Below are positions 54,021 to 64,000 of a stretch of DNA of 64,000 bases, one piece after another. The stretch comes from Chrysomallon squamiferum (Eukaryota; Mollusca; Gastropoda; Neomphalida; Peltospiridae), in assembly GCA_012295275.1 (NCBI GenBank), contig CM022672.1, forward strand, positions 2,493,443 through 2,557,442, in the 5' to 3' direction. The number at the start of each line of letters is the position of its first letter. Position 1 is the stretch's first letter. The translations under genes and the position numbers were made by a program. The notes under the pieces are model-generated. The model did not search any database. It was not told the origin of the DNA and saw nothing but the letters and a program-made list of their open reading frames with translations.

Positions 54021-56867
54021 TATAGCAGCGAATGGAGAAATGATTATTATAAAGAATTTAAATGCAACAAGCCATGCAGTGTATAATCTCGCACAGTGTT
54101 AAAATGAAATATCAGGAGGACCTGTTGTCAAAAATTCATTAACTTTATAAAAATAATTTTTCACAGAACAAAATTTTTTAATTTTCTTTTCAAAACTCTG
54201 AGAACCTGCTTTGAAAATTCCACAGTAGTCGTTTTGCGTTGTTAAAACTAGAATTCAAAAGAACACCAATTTTTCTGTAAGTAACAGATCGTAACATTTT
54301 TTTCATGGATAAAATATAGACAACAAAATTATATCTGTTTTATAATGGTTTTGTGAACCGGTCAGTCAAGAAATAAGTCACCTAACATAGAAAATAACTT
54401 ATGAAATGTTCAATGATCTAACCATCCCAGTAATAAACAAACCATACAATGTATCCTAACCTCCCTGCCAATCAGGCAACCATCCCACCTGCAAAAAGAT
54501 TCACCTACAAACAACCAAACAACCAGCAATCCTGGTAATGGTCTAATAGGCAATGTAAATAAATATTCAATTCTTACAGATAAATGGCTTACTAATAAAC
54601 TTACTTAATAATTAACCAACTATCAAAGTAAACGGTTCAATATGTTATTTCCTTACATTTTTATTATTAATCTATTGCTCGTATAACTGTAAGTTTAACA
54701 TGTTAAAAGTAATTTATTAAAGGAAAGTTTCCTGTTTGGTTATCGTTATTTTCTCGAGATGACTGATTAAATTGTGGTGAATCTTAAATAAAAAGATCAC
54801 TGGAACAGAGTACCTAAGAATTTTAAATACTAAAATATAAAGAAATTTTTGGTTGAGTACTGTCCCCAGACCTAAAATCAAAGACCGAAAAAGAAATAAC
54901 AAACACTTCAACAGGATGATAATTTTAAAATATAAGACTACGTTTTTGTACAACTGAAATTAAAAATATCATGTTGCTAGCAATGATTCGTATTAGTGAG
55001 TCATTCACAGAAATCGGACGATATTAAAAAGAAAGAATTAAAAACAAAAATAAGAAAAAAAGAGAGAAAAAAAAAACCAACTATTTCCTGTTTACACCGA
55101 ACAATTTAGCTTGCTTTAATTAAATGTAAGCTGCTTATTGGTTTTAGTTTCCTAAATCAGCTGAAGATCTACAGTTTATGGGGAAAAAAATCTCGTGAAT
55201 CCTTTCTTCATAACGAAAAGCTAACTTGTTAATGAAAACAAAGTGTTGCTATAACACATTGCTGTTTAATTATTCTAGGTCTGTTATTTTTAACCTCATG
55301 TTATTCCAGAGTCAAATTTCAAATAATATTTAAGGATGGGTCCCAGAAGTTTCATGTTATTCTATGGCAGAAGACGATGAATTATGTAATGTAGTTATAA
55401 TACGTTATAAATGTGTATATTTTACGTTACACTTTGCTCTTATAGTCGAAACTGTACTACGACCATGTTGAGAATCACTGTTCTAAATGACCATGAAATA
55501 ACATTTGTATCCTTATGATCATGATGTGATCATTAAGAGATCAGTCAAATATTCTTTCACAGAATGTTCAAATATCATCTACAAACTTTCATAACCAATT
55601 ACCATTGTTTTTATTTCGTTTTATCTAACTGAGCCGTACTACCTATGACGTTAATACCATCAGATATCTGATGTTGACGTCATTATATTTTGACTAAATA
55701 CATTGTTAGTTATATAAGTCTGTATGTTAAAAAGATGTATTTACACTTGATTCAGAGTTACTGGCTACGATCTGTCGGCGTCGTTTATTAATACTGAACC
55801 AGTTCTTACCAAACTCTGGTAGTCAGAGAAATCTTGTATAAGAACTGTCATTTCTTGAAAGCTGTAAACATCTTAGACTGGTTTAACACTGAGAACAAAT
55901 ACTTTAAAACTTTTGATAAGCCAGATTTTGAGCTTAATAGGCTTGACTCTGACATTGTTCACAAAACAGTGTGGGGGAATTTTACCTTTTTTTTCAGTTA
56001 GACAAGTGCTAAAGTACGGTTATAATGGGATCCTATCAAGTTCATTGCCTTATTTTGAAGTATTGCATCTTATCTGGGCAAATCGAAAATCGTTATATTA
56101 ATTACCCATCTCTTCAATCACCTCTGGCCAAAAACCTACGTAAAAAAAAAAACAAAAAAAAACATTCAGCTTTAAGAAGACTCTGCTGATGATTTAATCA
56201 GTTCAGCAGAGGGTGAAAAAAAAAAATCACGTCTTTCAGCTGTTTCTCTAATTATACCATCCCGAACTTTTCAAAAACGCCAAGTCTCCGATTCTCGATT
56301 ACTTCCTTGAGGATCGTTAGAAGTTAGATAATGTGTTAGATAACAAGACACTTGTTGTGCAAGGCTGTGAGTGTGATCAAGGCATAGCTCACTAATGAGC
56401 TGAGACTTAAGGAGAAGATTTGCGGAGAGGGGGCGTTCTCTTCCCCTCGGAGCGGTGTCTGGGATACGCCAGATTAACTGACAGCGATTTTGTCTTTCGC
56501 GGCCTTGATCAGCAAGACTTTGAGAAGAGTTGTTGCGTCATGGTTAGAACGGGATGTACGGTTACAGGACGCCTGCAGTGCGAGTGATAGATGTTTAGAG
56601 GATAGCGTGAAGTTACAGCAATTAACACCTGATACTGAGAGAATTTATAATCACTGCAAAGTTAGTTACAACTACTGTTTGTAGTTAGAACAAAAATGGG
56701 AATGGCTGACTAAATTATCGTTAATGAACATTTAAAATAATTTCAATGATGATGATGATGATGATAATAAAGGCTATTATTTTAATTTCTGTTCATTTTG
56801 CATGTTCTAAAGCTGAAAAATATGATTAAAAATATGTATATTCATTCTATTTATAACAAAACACACG

Positions 56868-56903
<36 letters not shown>

Positions 56904-57497
56904 GAACCTCAAATGATAATTACACACGAGATTTAAATAGTTTCTCACAATTTCATCATTGTATTCGAATTGTTACGCAATTCCCGAGCCTTAAATATAT
57001 AATATACCTTTATCTTTTCTTTTTTTTAAATTGTTTGATCGAGTGTACGTGGTATTACCAGCCGTTCAGTGTTAACAGTCAGTATCAAATATCGCTCAAA
57101 TTGCAGCATTTGTGAAACAAGAAGCCGCCATCATGCTAAACACCTACAGCAGCTGCCGAGGTTCAAGATCATTCGATCGACACCAAGTACACAAGAACTG
57201 CTCGGAGGGAGTGACTGTCTGGGCTAATGTAAAATACTGTACCTGTGTGCAAAGTTGCTGAAACCTTGGAAGAATCTAGTAAACTTGTGGCCGCAGGCTG
57301 TAGTTAGCAGAAGGAAACCACTACAGTTCGTCATGATGTATTCAAGGTCATAAATAAAAAAAAAAAAGAAAAAAAAAAAAGAAACCACGAAGAACGTAGC
57401 GGGTGTTAGTGGAATCATAACGATCAATATGTTCGATGGTATATTTAGATTTAGTGTACATAACCAACCATGTTCGATTTAAATTAACATTAAGCAT

Positions 57498-57498
<1 letters not shown>
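52901..57498. other. Intergenic, no gene seen
   Basis: Microsatellites: (TA)n about 53842-53858, (GT)n about 53873-53906, (GA)n 53988-54016, (GAT)n about 56747-56768 and (CA)n about 56873-56900. A degenerate AACCA/CAAAC-rich stretch lies about 54420-54540. The 56400-56600 segment is GC-richer, with an unrecognised 64-codon plus frame at 56490-56684. No supported gene. Confidence 0.45.

Positions 57499-57585
<87 letters not shown>
57499..57585 (+). repeat. (CT)n array, about 87 bp
   Basis: Pure CT on the plus strand between TTAAGCATG and GTGCATATTG. Last of the eight arrays. Confidence 0.97.
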
Positions 57586-57588
<3 letters not shown>

Positions 57589-59411
57589 CATATTGTCTTC
57601 ATATTACACATTTACACGTTTAGTTCTTTCTCTCTCTGTTTTCTTTCTGTCTCACACGCACACACACGCAGGCACATAAGCACGTTAATGTACAATAGCA
57701 AACCTCCGATTCAATTTTATTACGACGAGAAAAGATATCAGTCTCTACCATCTGTTACTCCTATCATAATTTTTTTATGTGTTTCGAACGACAGGTTATC
57801 AATATGAATAATTATGTTTCATCCTGCTGATATAACATCTCTGCAACAGCAATTTATCGTTAATCGGTTGGTTTCTTTGGGGGAAGCACAGATGCACTTT
57901 ATGGCCATTACTGGGGGTTACTCCGAAAACAGTCTGGATTTTAGCAGACTCCGAGGAAATGTTTTGTTAGTTCTGGTGAGAAAACAAAATACAAATTTCT
58001 GTAAGTGAACACGCACTAACGTTCAGTGAAGCTGCGGCTGAGCCATAACGGTTAAGATTGATTGTTTTAAAGATTCTCCTAGGGTCTCACCACATCTATA
58101 TGTGGCCCACACTCACTGTAATGAGAAATCGAGGACGAACGCACCGAAGGAAGCGGAACCTGTGAGCCATCATATCTCAGATTAGCGCAACAGTTTGTTA
58201 TTACTGTCTTTTCGCTGTAAACGAAGTCTGCTCGACATTTGTGCTCTATGATGGAACAGGCGGTTTGATGACGTAAGCGGCATGTTACCGCTGATTCTTG
58301 AACAAACTCTGTGTAACTCATGTTAAAAGTTGATGACCTCGAGGCAGGTCATTGTCTCAACATGTCAGTGACCAAACGTATCTGTTCAAAATAAAGTATT
58401 ATGACATTTGAAACATTAAATAAACAAATAAACTAGAAAAAAAACCCCAACAACATCAAAACAGAACTAACAAACATGTAAAACATAAAACGAAACATGG
58501 ATGTGCTAAATCTAAACTAGCAAAACAAACGTAATTATTAAAGATACAAATTAGAGAAAAATATCAACCAGCAGCGAGTAAAAGTAAAACGTTAATTCTT
58601 GTCAGATACGTTGATGGTTTAATCAGCCTGAAGCTAGTCTCTGCCAGTCCGTTTCTGTTCTTTTATATCTGGGGAAATTACAGCTTCCTTTTGATCTGTC
58701 ATGCATGAAATATCAGAGACCAAACATGGCAAATTACTTAAAAGGAGATTTCGATGTCGATGTCCTTATCAAATTAACAGTAATTTCATTAAAAATATTG
58801 AATTACTGAAGGGAAAAGAGAATGAAGAAGCTGACAATGACGTATACTACTACTACCACCACGACGAAGACGACAACAGCGACGAATAAAAAGAAGAAGA
58901 AGAAAGGAAGAGAAATGTAGGGAGCTGATTATGATGATGGTTATGATTCTGATAATTAATAATTATAGTTATATAACGATGATTTGTTAAAACAAAACAA
59001 ACAACAACGTGGCAATACATATTATTGCTTCTTTTCTTTTACAAAGTATAAATAAATAAATACTGCTGATAATAAATAAATAAATAAATATCAGTTCATC
59101 TTTTTCAAACACAAATCCTTCAAGATTACTGAAGTATCGAAACCCCACGAAGAAGGCGGAAAGCGGGTCAGTAATTGAAGGACTTCAGTACTCATCGGAC
59201 AAAAACTATAAAAAAAAAAAAAGAAGAGACTGCTATCACTGTCATCATGCCATGCATAATACGTACTGTAACTATAGTAAAATGTATCGAGATGACATCT
59301 CAGAATGGGGTTAATTGTCCTTGTTCTTTGAACTTTCAACACTAATATGTCATGTGACGGACAATCAAGTACAGTCGAGCACAAATCTCCTGCTGAATTT
59401 CCTTTATTATT
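57586..59411. other. Intergenic with an unrecognised Cys-containing frame
   Basis: An 80-codon minus frame (58321-58079, beginning MSYTEFVQESAVTCRLRHQT) has mixed composition and six cysteines, but no signal peptide, no recognised domain and no splice partner; it may be random. Plus frame 57814-58008 is similarly unrecognised. (AAAT)n lies near 59048-59090. Confidence 0.35.
58334..58351. promoter_or_regulatory. Nuclear-receptor-type everted repeat (ER6)
   Basis: TGACCT at 58334-58339, six bases, then AGGTCA at 58346-58351: two perfect receptor half-sites in everted orientation. No gene is recognised nearby, so it may be chance. Confidence 0.3.
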
Positions 59412-59500
59412 GCGCGCAATTAAGTGTAGCGTCGCGCAATTAAGTGTAGCGTCGCGCAATTAAGTGTAGCGTCGCGCAATTAAGTGTAGCGTCGCGCAGT
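59412..59500 (+). repeat. 20-bp CpG-rich minisatellite, about 4.5 copies
   Basis: The unit TAAGTGTAGCGTCGCGCAAT repeats exactly from 59421 with period 20. The first three full copies are identical and the last (59481-59500) differs by one base (GCAGT). A partial unit precedes at 59412-59420. Each copy carries CGTCGCGC, an unusual CpG density for this AT-rich region. Confidence 0.97.
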
Positions 59501-62500
59501 TATACTCAGGGTTACGTTGTCAGAGTGGATCTTTAAATCGTCAAGGCTCGACGAAACTGACTCATTCACCAAACGTCTTTCAACAGCATCATCCAATTAA
59601 ATCGAGACGACGAAAATCAAATGCGCATGACAATAGACGTATACTTCCGGTTGTTTCGACAAATTAACCGAGATCATCACGAAACTTCTGAATATGCTGC
59701 GTAGAAAAAAACAAAAAAACAAAACAATATAAATTTAATAATAAGACAAAAAGAGAAAAAATGAAGAAAAAAGATTGAATAGAAATGAAGAACAAAACAA
59801 AATATAAGTAACAAAGACTGACTATGCTATTAACTATTAATCAATTTCAGTGATAAAAATATATTCATTTATTTATTTTTATTTTTATTTTTTTTATAAA
59901 TTTTCAATTTTCTTTTCTCGGTTAATGTATTCTGTGTTCCTGGATGAACTCCCTGCGCGGGCGTTCTCTGCAATTTACTCTGGCATTGATATATCATCTC
60001 GCTTTGCAATAATGCGCTTCCAATGTGTTTACGGCTTAAGTATATTGCCGTATTTCGTATTGACCGGTATTTTTCGGGCACACGTTTAAGTCCATGGAAA
60101 TGTCGTACTTTTCACTTAAGAAAGCTTCAGATGTGGCAAATGTTACCAGCGTCAATCCAAATGGCTTTCTACTCAGGCTTTATTTAATAAAGAAATAAAA
60201 TCCAGAACGGTTCCTGAATCTGCATCATGAGCACTTAAAAATTCTCTTAATGTCCTTGTTTCTTTCACAACCGTGGAAGAAACTTCATTATTCAATTTTA
60301 GGAATTGTATGCTTGATAATGGTTTAGTGAGGACAGAGCAAGCTGATGTTTTTAAGATTTATTATTTATAATTTATACGATTTTGCTCAATGATTTACGA
60401 AGGTTGCCATTGCAAGCCTGATTTAGAAAGAAAGAAGAAAATATAAAAAGCAAAAATAAAAACAGAAGAAGAGGAAAATAAATAATACAATACTTTCAAA
60501 AATATAAATACCAAAATTAAGAGTGGTTTAAAATGTACGCCCGAAATGTATACCAAACGCCAGTGGGGTACTCTAACAGAGTATAAATATAAATATTTTC
60601 TGTATTATTAGACATTCCTCACTATCAACAGTACTTTTCTAAAAACGATCACATGACAAAATGTCATTTTTTAAATAATACCCTGGACATTGTTATTTTT
60701 GTTTTGTTTGACACTTACTCCTATCTGTAATTGTTATTGCTGTCGTCACTGTCACGTTGATATTGAATTGCTTTCTGGAGCGGCTAAAACCTTCTGTTAA
60801 TGGATTTTAAATCAGCACAGTTATACGCGAATTAAAATCCAGATTGAGGTTGCGTATTTAAAAATTATCACCTGACAAGCAGCTACTTCGAAATCACTAA
60901 ATCGCTGAAGTGTTATTAAATCGAATTTTTCCACTTTTATGTCCCATGCAATACTCAGTCTGAAAACAACAAAAGAGACAAAAAAAAAAAAAAAAAATTC
61001 ATTGTTGCGGAAATAAGTAACAACAGTGTCAGTTTGTTTACTTGGAACTGCGTCACTGAGAACATATTTTAAGTATTCAATGAGTGGCTTGTACGTGCGT
61101 GTTAACGACGAAATAACCTCGTTGTTTGTTTACAAACAAGGTGAAGGAGGATTGATTTAGCGACGTTCAGATGTGACTTGTTGCCAGTGGGACAGCGTAA
61201 AACAGTTCACTGGTTAGATCAGTCGTCTGCGGTATTTCGTTCTGCTCAATCAGTTCTTCTATGCGTTAACCTTTTAATATAATAGCACACACGTGACCCA
61301 GTGATCAGACCCCACGGTGTCACAAACCACATGATCAATCTTTTACTTTGTTTGCTTTCTGTATGACCAGGTAGAGTCAGTTACATCTTTCGCCTTTGTA
61401 TTTCGCATCATAAGACCAAGTAGCTATTTCTGTTACATGCAAATGGTAAATGCTTTCCTATCGACTAGAAGAAGATACTTGTCACATATCTTTAGAAAAC
61501 CCATGAGAATCAACCTCCGTGACGCTTAGACTTTAGTGAGGCAAAGATCTTAGATCGAATTGTGATACAGACACCAATAAAGTATTAATTCATGTTTTTC
61601 CTCATATCTCATTTCAATACTTCTTAACACTGTTTCATAAGCGGTGTTAGAATTAACGCTAATGGAAAATAATTTGATGCACTACAACCGATATTGTGTT
61701 CCTGTGAGGCCAGTTGACCGTCTGACTGACAATTAAGTAGACTCTAGACATTTATTCCCATACGTTTCAAGCCAAATTTCATTTAGTATGGGTTTGTTTA
61801 TGCGAATCTGGAAAATTAATATTTTTTTTTCTGTGATTATTTCTTTAAAAATTATGACAATTTGTCCGTGTATGAAAATAATTAATTTGAAACAGATTTT
61901 GTGTTTAGTATTCTTTTATCAGAGTACACTTTTATTTAACAGATTTGATAATCTAAGATAATTATAATATCCATACCAACGGTGGCCTGATTATAGTAAA
62001 TGATATCGAGTATTAAATTTATGATCGATTTTAGAATATATCTTATTTTATTAGTATTTCTCATTTTAGATTCTGCATACAGAATAAACATTATTTGTGT
62101 AGGATTTCTAGAGTTTCAAATGTTAATAATATCCGTCATCTTAAAATATTTTATCTTTATATTTTTGACACACTCATGAATATATCATGCTTACTGCTCA
62201 ATACTTTCTTCTTTTTTACATTTAAAAAAAAAAAAAAATTAAATAAATATTCTAAATGCTGTATTCAGTATTTATTTTAGTACAGTGGATGCATTTTGAA
62301 ATATATAATCTTTGCATCATTTATTTTTTCTTAGGAAGAATTTATAAAATCCATAACATTATGTTTGTAGATTTCTTAGTCTCAAATACTGTATTTCTAT
62401 TAGGGAATTCTTTATTTTAGTTCATTTTGCAAAACTCAGAAATAGTATTTCTATCGCAGAATGTGACACTGACGTCTTGCAAATAACAAATGGTTTATGC

Positions 62501-63640
62501 CTGCCACCAGTAATTGGAAAAAAAAATACATAACTGATATTCCACGAAAACTGCTTAATTTTAAAAACACATTCCAGTTTTTATTTATTTTACAATGAAG
62601 ATAAGAAGATGAAAAAATAATATATGAAGACGAAGGAAATGGAAATCTTTTTTTTTTTTTTTAATTTTGAAAAGCAGAATAAAAAGAGGAATGTCTGGAC
62701 TAAATGTGATGACAATGCTAAGATGATGATTGATAATGATGATAGTGTTGGTGATGATGGTTATGATGATATCTGTGAATAGTATAACGAATTTTTCAGT
62801 GGCAGCGGGTATATCTGATTTTGATGATGATTGTTACAGTCATGATGTGCTGGTGATGATCATAATGTAACATATACAAGGCAATTACACTTTCTTTAAC
62901 TCGTTCTTTCATACAAACTAGTAATTCCACATAGAACTAGCTTTCCAGTAGTTATTATGATGATGATACGATTATGACGATGATGATGACTGTTGTAGGC
63001 TATAATAAAGATGATGGTGATGTGGTGATGGTCATGAGCACGTTGATGATGATATTGTTGTTACTGATTGTAATGAAGACGTTCACACTACTATGTTATC
63101 AGTAAAGTCACCACACCCTCTATAAGTACATTTTCCTACACAAACTCTTCATGTGACCACGAATATACTTCTTCGATTTTTCTGAAGTCTGCGTTTTAGT
63201 ATCACCACACAAAAACATCCCCCGAAAGGACCAAAATCTAAACAAGCAGGAACAGAACTGTAGTCTTTGCCCATTGATATTACTAAATCATCAGTGAAAA
63301 AGAGGAAACAAAATCATGTTTAACAATACCTCGACAAAAACTGTTTAGCCTATGACCGTGGTGTTTCGTGGTTTATGATTACTCAGATCTGGAGCTAGCA
63401 GGTAAAAACACACGCACGGATGCCATTACAACGGCGATTTCTTCCGATTAGCAAACAGATCCTTTACATATAACTACTACCTCTGACCATTAAGCTGAAT
63501 ACTACGAATTTTTAAGCATTCACTGGAACGAAGAAACAGTTCAGCGAGCATCTCCAAGATGTATCGGTTACCATAACCACTCAGTGACAAAGGCGTGTAC
63601 AAGTATTTTCCCTCGTCATGTTTGTAGCACTACGATATAG
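59501..63640. other. Intergenic, no gene seen
   Basis: AT-rich sequence with A-runs near 60980-60997 and 62225-62238, a T-run near 62650-62662 and a degenerate GAT/ATG-rich stretch 62695-63070. The open frames are short. No RNA gene or transposon end was recognised. Confidence 0.45.
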
Positions 63641-63655
63641 TAATTATTTAACATG

Positions 63656-63930
63656 TGATAATGTTAAAGTCATTTACAGTAAAGATTATGATAATATTAA
63701 AAATATTTGTACTAAAGTAACTAGTTAAAATTTGATAATATTAAAATAATTTTCAATAAAGTAATTTTTAAAGATATGTTAATATTATTATTATTTACTG
63801 TATAATAATTATTTAAAGTATGATAATATGAGAGTGTTTTACTATAGAAGTATTTATTTAATACATGATATTTTAGAATTTTATATTGTAAATTAAGTAA
63901 TGATTGTATTTTAACTTAATGATTGTATAA
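63656..63930 (+). repeat. Diverged 44-bp tandem repeat
   Basis: The anchor TGATAATATTAAA (with variants) lies at 63689, 63733, 63777, 63821 and 63866 (spacing 44, 44, 44, 45), with shorter-spaced edge copies at 63656 and 63901. Between anchors an AGTAATTATTT-like block recurs. Copies are diverged and AT-rich, but the constant spacing argues against chance. Confidence 0.72.
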
Positions 63931-64000
63931 TATGTATTTAAGATTCACGAAGATACCTACTATAATGTAATTATTAAAAATTAAATAAATATGAATTTCA

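Noticed and set aside
58079-58321. 80-codon minus frame with six cysteines
   Set aside because: No signal peptide, domain or splice support; length is within chance for this locally GC-richer DNA.

Overview
The window is eukaryotic nuclear DNA, strongly AT-rich, with GT-AG introns and an extreme load of microsatellites (ATT, AGT, CA/TG, AT, CT, CATA and ATTT runs) and homopolymers. There is no operon structure and no CRISPR array. Gene content and one lineage-typical membrane-anchor cassette suggest a lophotrochozoan, most likely a mollusc. That assignment is inference from remembered protein families, not from a search.

Layout: (1) 145-10847, plus strand: the last four coding exons of a SIL1-type nucleotide exchange factor gene (ER co-chaperone of BiP), whose 5' half lies left of the window. 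It includes an 8.6 kb final intron and a protein ending in KEEL. (2) 11257-11451, minus: the 3' end of a non-LTR (RTE-like) retrotransposon. (3) About 12-28.6 kb: gene-poor DNA with SSRs, a 58-bp tandem repeat, CpG-dense promoter-like patches and a tRNA-like box B element. (4) 28886-29894, plus: a two-exon gene for a 148-residue, signal-peptide-bearing, single-pass membrane protein. (5) 31664-33755, minus: a UDP-glycosyltransferase (UGT) with an uninterrupted 508-codon CDS and a likely 5'UTR intron, convergent with gene 4. (6) 34-64 kb: no recognisable protein gene. It holds eight long (CT)n arrays all in the same orientation, a roughly 2.3 kb very diverged satellite-like array (about 160 bp period, 43.3-45.7 kb), a near-perfect 20-bp minisatellite (59.4 kb), a diverged 44-bp tandem array (63.65-63.93 kb) and several CpG/CRE/YY1-type regulatory-looking patches.

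The three genes do not form a pathway. SIL1 acts in the ER lumen, the UGT is an ER membrane enzyme facing the lumen, and the small protein should enter the secretory route, so all three are ER-targeted, probably by chance. CpG is strongly depleted across the SIL1 intron and abundant in patches further right, as expected if SIL1 is a germline-methylated, constitutively expressed gene body. All coordinates and splice junctions were read by eye. Similarities to named families come from memory and are not database results.
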